The notes under the pieces: model-generated
The model's input: the letters and a program-made list of their open reading frames with translations, nothing else
Told to the model about the DNA's origin: nothing
The model's database searches: none
DNA from: Halicephalobus mephisto
Lineage: Eukaryota > Nematoda > Chromadorea > Rhabditida > Panagrolaimidae
DNA: 64,000 nt
Assembly (NCBI GenBank): GCA_009193035.1
Contig: SWDT01000070.1
Coordinates: 62,001 to 126,000 of the forward strand
Direction: 5' to 3'
Position numbers and translations under genes: made by a program
Part shown: piece after piece, positions 1 through 10,937 of the stretch
Position numbering within the stretch: position 1 is the first letter of the stretch
Layout: each line of letters opens with the position of its first letter

Positions 1-430
1 TACAGTATACTAGTCCATTTTTAATACAAAAAGTTTCGTTTCAGGACCAAGTGAAAAAATTTTTCGATATATTAGTGTGTAAAAAAAGTAATAATAATAT
101 TACAACAAAAATCCCAAAATTCCCCAGGTTACAGTACACTGGTTAAATGAAGTGCAGGGACTTTCGTTACAAGACCAAATGAAAAATTAAATAATATTAA
201 AGTTTTTTAATATATCGATAAATTTCAAAAAAGCAATAATAAAACAAAAAATGTCCCAAAATTCCCCAACTTACAGTACACCGGTTAATTGATGCACAGG
301 GACTTTGGTTTTGAAATTCCATGAAAAAATAAAAAGATATAAAGTTCGTTTGATATATCAATAATGTATATAAATGAAAAATTAGAATTATCTTACATAA
401 TTTCGAAAGTATGTTGCAAAAAATAAAAAA
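1..430. repeat. Degenerate tandem repeat, about 140-bp unit
   Basis: Three diverged copies each start near TTACAGTACAC(T/C)GGTTAA, continue with a short block containing GGGACTTT, then AT-rich sequence ending in CCCAAAATTCCCCA. Another copy of the head (CAGTACACCAGTCAATTGG) lies at about 529-550. The first copy carries a TTTCAGGACCAAGTG phrase related to the dispersed GGACC motif found throughout the window. No coding signal is seen. Confidence 0.6.
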
Positions 431-634
431 TAACATAAACAAGTTGTTAGTGAAACCCTCTAATCGGTCTTATTTCGCACTTCGTCGATGGAATCACAGC
501 GCAACTGATACTCAAGATTCTTAGTTGACAGTACACCAGTCAATTGGTGTACAGTTTTTCGTTTTGGGATTCTGTTTTTCGGATTAAGTGCCTTGGGCAG
601 GGGAGTTTGGATTTCATAATTACAGTAAACTTAC

Positions 635-873
635 GTAAAAACTGCGTTTTCCAAAGCAGGATCGAAGGCGGTGATGGGGGGCAGAAGGTCGATGGGGCTC
701 TGCTGTCGGTTGGCGTTGACCTGGAGGATCTTCCCCAAGGTGTCCAATTGCTGGGTGCATTTGTTCAAAACAGGAACCAAGTTTTGTTTAGCTTTATTAG
801 CTTGTTCAACAACGGAATTTATCTGAGGCTTAAGTTCCTGGAATTTGGCAGAAAGTTGACCCAAGAAAGCCAT
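635..873 (-). CDS. 5' coding exon of a small alpha-helical protein, unrecognised
   Basis: ATG at 873 opens a 79-codon reading frame that runs into a consensus donor (GTAAGT, 634-629), so only the first exon is certain. The start is supported by a strong acceptor (TTTTTTTCAG, exon from about 907) 35 bases upstream, which may be a trans-splice site, and by an in-frame stop between acceptor and ATG. The product begins MAFLGQLSAKFQELKPQI and is rich in Gln, Lys, Leu and Asn with a heptad-like helical pattern through residue 55, then a Pro-rich stretch (SPIDLLPPITAFDPALEN). I do not recognise the family; small helical adaptor subunits look like this, but that is only an impression. The remaining exons should lie below 629. 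A coding-like stretch at 455-520 reading LEYQLRCDSIDEVRNKTD on this strand is a candidate, but no acceptor joins it in frame. Confidence 0.6.
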
Positions 874-908
874 TTTCCGGATTCGAGGAAATTTTCAAAA
901 TTGTTCCT

Positions 909-3652
909 GAAAAAAAATTTTAAAAATAAAAAGGGACAATTTTTAAGTTTAAAATTGGTGTTTTTTGAAAGCAATAAATAGGACCGAGGAATCGCCAAAT
1001 GAGGCCACTTACTGAAGTTGGAAATTTTTGGTTTCTGGAAAAGGAATAAAATTCAAAAAACGATTTATCACCAGATTACAAACAAAGCCCTAAGGGCAAA
1101 AACAGGAATTTATCCACAAAGAAACAAAAAATTTTCATTTTTTTAAATAAAAATTTTACAGAATTTAAAATTTAATAAAAATTAAAATTTTATTGAATTT
1201 AGAATTTAATAAAAATTAAAATTTTATACAATTTTATAGAATTTAGAATTTAGTAAAATTTTTAAACATTTTATAAAATTAAAAAAAAATTTTCTATTTT
1301 CTCCTATACTACTTTTTGGAGTTTTCTACAATTTTAGGATAAGGAAAAAAATTCTTCTATTTCCACCTTTCGTACTTTTTAGAATTTCTAAGATTACAGA
1401 AAAAAAGGAAGTTCTTTTTTCTCCTTTACTACTTTTTACTTTTTTACAATTTTAAAACGGAGAAGAAAATTTTCTTATTTTTTCTTTTAGTACTTTTTAG
1501 AATTTCCAAAATTATGAAAAAAAATTTTAAAATTTTTACAATTTCAAATAAAAATTTTTTTGGATTTTTTGTTTTTTGAAAATTTCCAGAATTAAAAAAA
1601 AAGAATTTCCTTAATCTGCCCTCTGGTATTTTCGGAATTTCAGAATTTCCAAAAAAACAGTAATTTTGTCGATTTTCAGAATTTCGAGGAAAATAAATTT
1701 TTTTAATTTTATTTTTCTCAAAAAATTAAAAAATCGAAAATTTTCTAAAATATTCGAAAATAAAAAACATCTTTGTTTTTTTCAAAGCAGACAGAAACTG
1801 AATAATTGAAAAGTCCGGAATAAATAAAAAAATTCGTTAAATTTAAAAAAATATTTTTATTCAAATTTCGAAAGACTTATTTTTTGTTTTTTTCGAATAA
1901 AGTAATTTTTCAAAAAAGAAAAATTTGAAACAAAAAATTCAAAAAAGATAATAATCCTTTTCCGGCTTCTAAAACCTCCCTTAATTACTGTACAAAAATC
2001 AATTTTAAAAAAATAAAAATTTGGTTATTTTTGATTCAATTGAATTCAACTTGGACTAGATAAATCCAGCGACGAGTTGGACAGAATTACCGGGAATGAA
2101 AAACGGCAAAAATGGCACTGCTTTGAGACTCTTGCCATGCCGGAGAATTTTCATTGAATTCGGATTGCCTCAGGAAAAAGGACGCACAAAGGCGGGCATA
2201 CATAGTCAAATAGATTCTCCATAGTCTTTGCTTACTTCGAGTTTGCCTCCGGGATCAATTCGCTTTCATCAAGAAAGTTCTCAATAAATTCCAAAATTTC
2301 ATGATTTTTAAAAATCTTAAAAATAAATTTCAAAATTTTATAATTTTAAAAAATTTTTAAAATAAATTTCGAAATTTCATGATTTTAAAAAATTTTTAAA
2401 GTAAATTAAAAAATTTCATGGTTTTTAAAAATTTTAAAATAAATTTCAAAATTTTATAATTTTTAAAAATTTTAAAAATAAATTTCGAAATTTCATGATT
2501 TTAAAAAATTTTTAAAGTAAATTAAAAAATTTCATGATTTTAAAAATAAATTTTCAATCATATACAGTAAACTTTGAAAATTGAAACATTATTCAAAAAT
2601 ATATGGAATAATTTAAATAACTTTTAAAAAATCAAAATTTTATTCAATTTTTTGTAATTTTCAGAGATAAATATATTTATTAATTAATTTTTGTCTATTC
2701 ATCAAAGATTATTTCCTGAATAAAAATTGGACGTTAAAAACAAATGCAAAACGGATTTTATGATAAAAAATAAAAATAATTTTAAATAATTTTAAATATT
2801 TTAGAAATTTGGAAATAAAAGAGTCCCAACACGAAAATTCCAAATTTCAGTTTCGAACTTTGATCATTAACTTTCATAAAATATAAAATAAAAATTAAAT
2901 AATTTTAAATATTCTAGAAATTTGGAAATAAAAGAGTCCCGAGACGAAAATTCCAAATTTCAGTTTTGAACTTTGACTACCGACTTTCATAAAATAAAAA
3001 ACAAAAATTTATTTTTTCAATGTCAATGTGAATAGACCGAAAATTGAATAGAATCTTCGTAAATTTTCGTTTTAGGATTCCTCTTACGGATTTTGAGGAT
3101 TAACCCATTCAAGGACCGGTGTTTATCCGATTATCAAATTCCACAAACTATCAAAAATTAACTTTAAAAATAAATTTAGAATTACTTTTAACCAAATATA
3201 AAAAATAATTTTAAACATTTGAATTTCCATTTTGAGTAATTTTAAATTTTCGAAGTTAAATATTTTTAAAGATAAATATTTTGAAATTTTTAAAATTAAG
3301 TATTTTTAAATTTTTAGAATTAAATATTTTGAAATTTTCGAAGATAAATATTTCGAAGTTTTTAGAATTAAGTATTTTTAAATTTTTAAAATTAAGTGTT
3401 TTTAAATTTTTAGAATTAAATATTTTTAAATTTTTAAAATTGAATATTTTAAAATTGATGTTTATCCAATTGCCAAAAATTGGTTTATTTATCCACTACT
3501 CAAATTGAGCCTTTTTACGTATTTGATCCTACTAAAAACAAAATCAAAATGCGCGAGATCGGAGAAGGTCAAAAAAGTTGGAGTTGGGACGGCGCATTTG
3601 AAAGAATTCAACCAATTGACATGGATTAAATAATCTTTTCCAATTTTAAAAG
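909..3652. other. AT-rich intergenic region with three local tandem arrays
   Basis: Mostly A/T-rich. About 2285-2560 is a tandem array built on AAATTTCATGATTTTTAAAA. About 2773-3000 is a direct duplication (unit about 114 bp) containing GAGTCCC(A/G)ACACGAAAATTCC, which is the dispersed motif. About 3240-3450 is a short-unit array on TATTTTTAAATTTTTAGAATTAAA. A more balanced block at 2040-2280 contains a minus-strand stretch ending in a GTAAGC donor (about 2232) that reads like an exon (ENFLDESELIPEANS), but its 5' part is array sequence, so I do not call it. The block 3540-3620 (AAAATGCGCGAGATCGG) is GC-richer and unassigned. Confidence 0.5.
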
Positions 3653-6600
3653 TTATTTGGATTCTGAATTTTTAGTGTCCCGTTTTTTTAATAACGGAAT
3701 TTGTTCTGCTGCTCGATCGGAATTGTCAGGAGAAGGTTTCTGGATGTGTATCACGATGGCGTCTTCGTCGTCTGGTTCCTCTGGAGTCGCGAGTCTCGGA
3801 GAATTCACTTCACTGAAAACATTCAAATTTATAATTATTTCCGAATTATTTTTTACCGATCATTTGCTTGGACCATTTTCTGGAGACTACTTTTGGATTC
3901 ACTCGTGATGTGCCTCCACAGACCGCTGGAATTGACTTCTTTCGAAATGTTTATGTTGTGACTGGGTTCCTGGATGGCGGCGAGAGGGATCTTGATGATA
4001 TTGCCTGAGGCCATCGGGATGTGCAGATGAGCTTCTGTCCTGACAGCATGAATAGTTCCTTGATTTTCTTCCAAGTCAATTTCGATTTCTTCCGCTTCTC
4101 CTTCGTTAATTTTCTTCAAATCCTCTTTTTTCCGGAGATGGAAATCCGGCATCTTGTCATCCAGATATTTGAGGTCCTTCTCGTTGAAGAACCGTTCCAT
4201 CAACTTCCGAACTCCAACCATGACAACAAGCTGAAAATTTTCACATAATCATAAAAGTCATATATGAACTATTTCGTGAAATTTTCCCGAGGCGAAATTC
4301 TAGAAACTAAAATAATTAAAAATTTCGATAGATATTTCGTAATCTTACACAACTTTGAAATTACTTATAAGTCATGGATTTTCTTACGAAATTGTCCCGA
4401 CGCGAAATTCTAGAAAATCCTAAAAACGAAAACAGCTTACGTGACAATTTCGGTTTTGTCCGATGGTAGTTTCGGAATTAATTTTCCCGAACTATATTCT
4501 ACCTACATGGATCTAAAAGCTTCTAAACCAGGGTATATGGAGTACGAAACTCTAATCATTTCCGAAAGTTAATTTTTATGTGAAAAAATTCCCCGAAAAT
4601 GGGTAACTATGTTTATCGAAAATCCGATATATGAAACGAAAACTCACCATGACGGGGAAAGCCATACTTGTTTTTTTGATGCTTTTAACAATCCACAACA
4701 CTGCCAGACAAGCAAATTGACAGCAGGTGTACATGTGAATTGTCTTGATTGGAACGTGTCTGATGTAGATGGCGTCCGGCTGGTACTTCATCGGCATCAG
4801 CATCAAGAGGATTCTGTCGAATAACTGAATTCCGCCCAGAGCGGCGATACCCATATAGAGGAAGACTCCATAAAGGACCGGCATCGGAATGTGTCCCAGA
4901 ACTTTCGTCATGAGGACAGATAACCCGATAAACAAGAAAGTTATCACTCCGGTGACTCTTTGTTCTCTGACCCCGATGAATTGGGGAACTTCCCCAGGGG
5001 CTCTGGATTCGCTTTCTACTTTCAGCGAATTGACGTGGTTGATGGACAGTACGGTAGCTGCTACGTAGACAGGCAGTCCGAGGAACCCGACGATGAGGAT
5101 GAGAATCGCGAGGACCAGCAGATCCAGATGGTATCCACAGCCTTTCTTTAATTTGTTTTCCTTTCTGTTCACAATAACGGCTGTGATTTGCTGATCCATG
5201 AAAATCAAAATACAAGCCAACAAAGCCGGAATTGCCGCAAGTGGAGCTGTCCAGAAGGGATTTCCATTGAACGGAGGAATGAACCAACCCCGACCTTCCC
5301 AAGTAGGTCGAAAACTGCCCGGAACATTCAATTTCGGAGTGTTGATCCCGATAAGCACGTCAATGGCAGTCATAATAGCGATGGCAATCATGACAGCAAA
5401 ATCACTTACAATCTGACGGACTTTAGACGGGAAGTAGCAAGAATTACGCATTTTCTTGAACGTGATGGCGAGGAAGAAGGTTCCAATCATCAGAACGAGG
5501 GACATGAGCCACTTGTCGTAGAGAACATAACAATCCCCTTCTAGTTTTCCAAGAAGATTATTACAATGAGTAAGAGGGATCTGAAAGTTCATAATAAATA
5601 AAACTAATATATCAAAGTTATTCTAAAATTAAAATTCATATATCAAAATGATTCTAAAATTAAAGTTGATATATCAAATTTATTCTAAAAGGAAAGTTGA
5701 TATATCAAAATGATTCTAAAATTAAAGTTGATATATTAAAGTTATTCTAAAATTAAAGTTGATATATTAAAGTTATTCTAAAATTAAAGTTGATATATCA
5801 AAGTTATTCTAAAATTAAAATTGATATATCAAAGTGATTTTACAGATGAAATTAATGTACCGAAATTATTAGTAATCAAGAAAACTTACATTAGGGTAGT
5901 CGATGAAAGTAGAATTAGTAGAAAAAACTCTTTCCAATCGGTGTTTACGGATAGATTCGATTATTTGTTGCATGGTGGCTCCGCTGGGTTCGCATCTACA
6001 GATGCCCTGACTTTCTATCCCCGGAGGGACGTACGAAATTATATCCAGGCTGTCCTTGATCTTGATCCACTTCATGATGGCTTCGTAGATGAAAATAACG
6101 GCGATCAAAGTCGCGAAGGACTCCTCGGTGAATCTGGTGATATAAGAAACCAAAGCAGAAGCGTCGGTGATCACCATGATTATCAGAATCACACTTGTCC
6201 AGACATGGATCCAAAACCGGAAAGACAGATAATTCAATCCTAACTGAGTCGAAAGATCGAAGACGATGGTTTCGAAAACGAGAACAGGCCCCGTTGAACC
6301 TATGATCGTCAGCGGCTGTCCGGAAAACAGATGGTAGATTATTCCGCAAACAGCTCCAGAAGCCAGGTTCTCCATCGCCGCCATCCGTTGATGAGTGGCT
6401 TCTTCCAGAAGTCCTCCAAAAGTAACGATTGGAGCGAGAAGAGCAAAGTACATGAAGCAAAAAGTTGCGAAACATTGAGAATTAAAAGCATCAGTGAAAT
6501 CAGATATATACCATGGTTTTTTTCTTTTGATATCTGCCAGTAATCCTCCACAGAGTTTCCCCGTTCTTTTCAAAGCCGGATCAGAGCCATGACCGTCTTC

Positions 6601-9426
6601 TTCTTCTTCGATTTTCTTCTTCTTCGGCTGGCCTCCGGATTCCAAAAGTAGAAGATCTTTTTGCGTTTCTATTCTCTTCTGCTGGGACGGGATCACCGTT
6701 GGAGGTTCGATTCTGATCTTAGGATCCCATTCCCCAGGAGGCAGAACAGTAACCTGATCGAGGAATTCATCGATGCCGTCCAGAAGGTCGTTTCTGTCCC
6801 TCGCCTTGTAAGCAACATCGTGAAAAATTTCGTCTGCCATCAAAGTGGCGATGGCTCTTCCTATTTCCCTGAATTGAGTTCCATGTCCTTTAGGACCAAG
6901 TAAAATGAATGCAAATTTAGTCGGGATCGGGACTTCAGCGAGATCTCCCATGATGCTTCCTTTCTTCAGCCTCGCGAAGATCGTCACATGATGAACCAGG
7001 AAGTCCACTTCGCCCACGAGCACGGAAGTCGCCTCAGCTCCAGGAGGGAGTTTCTTGAAGAAGTGCATGTTTCCCTTCGAGACATCCGAATGGGAGCCTT
7101 CCCTAGGGAGGTCCTTGGGGACAGACCCGACCTTCGGAAGTTCCAAATGAGCTCCAGATTTTTTCGGACTTGTTTGATTAGATTCATCCGTGTCCGTTCC
7201 TTCCTTGGAATGTTTCGAAAGATTCCTACCATGAGAAAAGCTTCTTCCAATGTCAGAAATAGATCTGACAGCACTGAGAAATCCGCCTTGATTCGAGCCG
7301 TTGGCGCTGCCGTCCCTCTTCGTCATCTCATATTGATGGGTGTGTCGAAGATTCAGCACATGTCTGACGCCATCGAGAGCAATCTCATCAAGCTGGTCCG
7401 TCTTCTTTATTGCCTCCAGGAGCTGTTCTGAAAACTCAAATTTACCCAAGGGTGTTTCAGATTGCTGCGAAGGAATCTGTCCTACTGAAAACAGCAAACT
7501 CAAAGAGCGCGATCTCGAAAAGAAATTGCCTGCAATCAATCAACTATCCTATTGTAGCTGGAAAACAGCTATCAGTTGCGTTTACTATTGTTATTTTCAT
7601 CATTACTATTACCGTTATTTTTATTTCCAAATGTTATTCATATATCAAACACTTCCAGCACTTCCCTATTCCTCACGCAGTCCCAGAACGAAAACCCCTG
7701 TGAATTAACCAACTGCTCTACCAAAGTTGGAGAACTCCCAATTGTGTCCATTATGCTTATCACTTCTACTCCCACATATTGTTAATATATCAAATATTTC
7801 TAACACCTCCCTATTCCTCATGCAGTTTCAGAGTGGGAAACTCGGTTGGTGTTAACTGACTTTTCTACTGCTGCTATGTGCTAGTTGTGCTTATTATCAT
7901 TATTTTCATGTGTTGATATATCAAACGAGTCTAATACCTCCTCATCTTTTGTTCGACCTTGGAATGGAGACCCTTGGATACTAATCAGCTGTCTTCTTGT
8001 AGCTGGAAGTGAGCTGTGTCAGTGGCGTTCTTTTAGGACTATTAAAGATACATTGTTATTTGAACTGTGGTTGCTTATTGACGGATAGGGCCGTCTTTTC
8101 AACTGCACAAATACTATGGACCAAAGCTAAAGTGTTTCGCAAAAACAGAGATCTCTCTTTTGAGGCGGGACTAGTGGGTAAAACAGAGATCACATCCAAT
8201 TGAATTTTTTTTGCTGTTTTCGCCATCTCAGCTGTTTCTAGAAAATTTGAACTCACCAGTTAGTTCTGGAAGCGTCTCCGCTTCTATGTCGATGAGAACC
8301 ACGCCATGCAACAAACAACTTCTGAAATACGGATAGAATTAAGAAGTGCAACTCCATTTGGAATATTTTGCCATATGAACAAAGCAGCTGCCCGAAGACG
8401 AATTTCCCTGTTTACGATTTTGAATAAAATGACAGTACGGCATATAAGACTCTAGCACTTTCGGAAATCTATTAAATGCCTTTGGGATCTTGCGAAATTG
8501 CATAACACTGAATTTTGTACTTTTTGGTCTCAATTGGAAAATCCTAGCAACTTGTGCTGAGACAATTTTTAAAATTTTGCATTGAAAATCTATTTCATAA
8601 TATGTTTCAAATTTGCCAGATATTTTTAAAACTTTTAAAACCACGTAAGCACGAATTTTTAAGAAATCCACATCCAGAAAATTCCCCCGGAATTTCACAT
8701 TGCAAATTTTTGGTTTTAGTGCGATTCGGAATCTATTAGTTGTTTCTGAAGCTTTCCAAAATCATGTTTTAAAACTTGATCTCAACTGGAATATTCTGAA
8801 AATTCCTTTCGAGACAGTTTTGCAGATTTTTCGATAATTTATACTTTTAATATTTTTCGAAATGACGAAAATAATTACATCTTTTTTTTGAGTGCTTTTA
8901 GTCCCACAGCGAATGAATGAAAAATTTGAAGATTTGTCATTCAACCAGAAATTGAAAACATCTTTTTTAAAATGATGGTTTAAGTCTCAAAAATAAATTT
9001 TAAAACCATTTTTAAAAAAGGAAAATTACCATACCTAAGTTGGAAAAGGGCATGTAAGGAAAGAGTGGCGACGTGGGGTTTGGACCACCTGTTGCCCCCC
9101 TCTTCAACGTCTTCTTCGAACTTGACCCATCTGGCAGTTTCTTTCCATTCTTCTACTCCTGATGATTGGGTCAATTCACTCATTTCTGTGAAAAGTGATG
9201 GAACATCGTTTTTGTTGTTCAGAAGAAACATGACTCTTGCTCCTGGGGCTAAGTCCTTCCATTCGGCTTCTGGAATTGGAATGCTTTCTCTGGTTTTCGA
9301 TAATCTTCGACGACGGACACTGGCCCCTTCTTCGCCTCTGGAAACCCCCATGTTCATCCAGTCCCGGGACTCTGCTTTCGAGGCGGACTTGGGAGGCTCG
9401 TCTTTGGAATCTTGTTCTTCTGACAT
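3653..9426 (-). CDS. abts-1: SLC4 family Na+-driven bicarbonate/anion transporter (ABTS-1-like)
   Basis: Six exons join in frame: 9426-9035, 8321-8257, 7484-5890, 5580-4648, 4230-3857, 3812-3653, giving 3519 bases and 1172 residues. The N-terminal cytoplasmic domain carries the SLC4 signature [19 protein letters not shown], then [15 protein letters not shown] across the next junction. The membrane domain starts near residue 475 ([28 protein letters not shown]) and includes [46 protein letters not shown] and a C-terminal KYLDDKMPD. Closeness to NDCBE/NBC paralogues (DDLMPE-type tail, [11 protein letters not shown]) rather than AE1-3 supports Na+-coupled HCO3-/Cl- transport at the plasma membrane, as for C. 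elegans ABTS-1; the substrate is inferred. The start at 9426 is the first ATG behind a CTACAG acceptor-like site. The tail beyond residue 1010 is acidic and poorly conserved. Confidence 0.93.
5595..5845. repeat. 31-bp minisatellite in a transporter intron
   Basis: About eight copies of a 31-bp unit (GTTGATATATCAAAGTTATT plus CTAAAATTAAA) fill the intron between the third and fourth coding exons. Each unit contains the palindrome TTGATATATCAA. Spacing was measured between successive GTTGATAT occurrences (5665 and 5696). Confidence 0.85.
7545..8010. repeat. Degenerate tandem repeat of about 150 bp in the second transporter intron
   Basis: Three to four diverged units. Each begins near ATATATCAAA, continues with CTAACACCTCCCTATTCCTCA-like sequence and ends in blocks resembling TAACTGCTCTTCTTGTAGCTGG. 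The TTGATATATCAA palindrome recurs here, as in the 31-bp array of another intron of the same gene. The third intron interval (8322-9034) also has two related blocks around 8515-8590 and 8770-8840. No exon is visible in either interval. Confidence 0.5.
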
Positions 9427-10349
9427 TTCTGGTGTACTGTAGACGACAGTTATCACAAAGTCATGGAACAGGAATAATTCTAAATTTTCGAATTAAAAAT
9501 TTAAATTTTCGCGAAGAAAATCATCGTTAAAAAATTATAAATTTTTTTTAAAAATAAATTTGTTTTTTTCGATTAACGTCGAAAAAACGGGTGCGTCAAG
9601 TCGATCGCTGAACGACAAATGCCCTGAGGATCTAGACTTATTTCATTAAGACGTCATTGATCTTTCCCAAGAGCGGGATCTTTGGCTCCGAAGATTAAAA
9701 TCAAAATTTCAAGTTATAAAAAATAAAATTTAAAAATTTTCGATATTTATGTTCAATTTTGAAATTTTTGAAAATTTCGGAAATTTTTATAAAATTTTAT
9801 AGAATTTCATAATTTTTCACTAAATTCTGAAAAATTCTAGAAGTTTTTGGAATTTTTCAGAAGTTTCTAGATTTTTTCGAAATTTTTGATTGGATTCTGG
9901 AAGCTTCTATGAAATTTTCGAACATTCCAGAAGCTTCTATAAAATTCCAAAATTTTTCAGAATCTCATAAAATTCCAAATTTTTTCAGAATCTCATAAAA
10001 TTCCAGAATTTTTCATTGGATTCTGGAAGCTTCTATTGAATTTAAAAATGTTCTACAAAAATTTAAAAGATTCTAGAAACTTCAAAAATTTTTAAAAATT
10101 CTGGAAGTTTCTATGAAATTTTCGAACATTCCAGAAGCTTCTATAAAATCCCAAAATTTTTCAGAATCCCGTAAAATTTCAAATTTTTTCATTGGATTTT
10201 AAAAATCCTAAAAATCTGATTCTAAAAAGTTCCAAAATTTTCAAAAAAATTTCATAATTTTTCACTGAATTCTAAAAACTTCAAAAATCTATAAAATTAA
10301 AAAACTTTTTTAAAAAATCAAAGCTCTGGTTCTTGACATTTCTAATTTT
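9427..10349. other. AT-rich intergenic spacer with a 200-bp direct duplication
   Basis: Between the transporter start and the next coding-like exons. Two direct copies (about 9890-9975 and 10095-10190) share TTTCGAACATTCCAGAAGCT followed by TCTATAAAAT and TTTTTCAGAATC. A GC-richer block at 9590-9700 upstream of the transporter (GGGTGCGTCAAGTCGATCGC) could contain its promoter. No TATA-type element is convincing in this background. Confidence 0.4.
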
Positions 10350-10422
10350 AATTTTTTTCAAAGCAATTCGACAAAATGCCAATTTCCGGAGGACGCAAAT
10401 AGACAGTGTCAGTTTTTGGGTC
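10350..10422 (-). CDS. Candidate terminal exon, 24 codons, unrecognised
   Basis: A TTTCTTTTCAG acceptor at 10424-10423 opens a frame reading DPKTDTVYLRPPEIGILSNC and four further residues before TAA. Codons show a strong purine-first, pyrimidine-third pattern, unlike the surrounding A/T-rich sequence, so coding is likely. It begins in phase 0. The preceding exon is uncertain: the next upstream coding-like block (10717-10937) has its own stop, so either that block uses an internal donor or the two are alternative 3' ends. Confidence 0.4.
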
Positions 10423-10716
10423 CTGAAAAGAAATAAAACAAAGACAAAAAAGTTTCCAGTCGGGACCCGGATTTAATTTTAAAAATTTAAATTTAAAAAA
10501 AATAAAATTTTTATAAAAATTTTTGATTTTAAAAAAAATTAAATTTTTATGAAAATTTTTGATTTTAAAAAAAATTAAATTTTTATAAAAATTTTTGATT
10601 TTTAAAAAAATTAAAAATGATTTTTGATTTTTATAAAAATTTTTGTATTTTTTAGAAATGTTTGAAATAAAAGGATCTAGACCGATATCCATGGGAAAAC
10701 CTCTCAAAGTTTTATT

Positions 10717-10937
10717 TCAAAAGTGAAACAGAGCCGGACAGCAAGTGTACACAGCTGCAGGCTGCCGAGTTTTTCGATTGCCTTTGGCGTTCTTGCAAAC
10801 CGGGGGAGGAGCGGACAGGCCAGTCTGCCAGCCGCGACTTTGGCACAAAACTGGTCTTTCAGCGTCACAATTGAGCCGAAGGGACTCAACTGAGAACGGG
10901 GAACCCGAATTTTCCAATTGTCCAGTCTTAAAAATAA
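10717..10937 (-). CDS. Candidate cysteine-containing terminal exon with overlapping poly(A) signal
   Basis: This is a GC-rich island in A/T-rich DNA. The minus frame reads TGQLENSGSPFSVESLRLNC, then a region with CDAERPVLCQSRGWQTG and an ending VYTCCPALFHF before TGA. AATAAA overlaps the stop (TTTTGAAATAAAAC), fitting a true 3' end. Codons are strongly purine-first. Cys spacing with a terminal CCP recalls cysteine-rich repeats of nematode secreted proteins, but the match is too short to name a family. The exon start is weak: the boundary is TTTTTAAG rather than CAG/TAG. Upstream exons were not found. Confidence 0.4.

Noticed and set aside
8339..8698. 119-codon minus frame inside the first transporter intron
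   Set aside because: It starts at a non-ATG codon, overlaps a diverged intronic duplication, and flanking exons splice cleanly across it.
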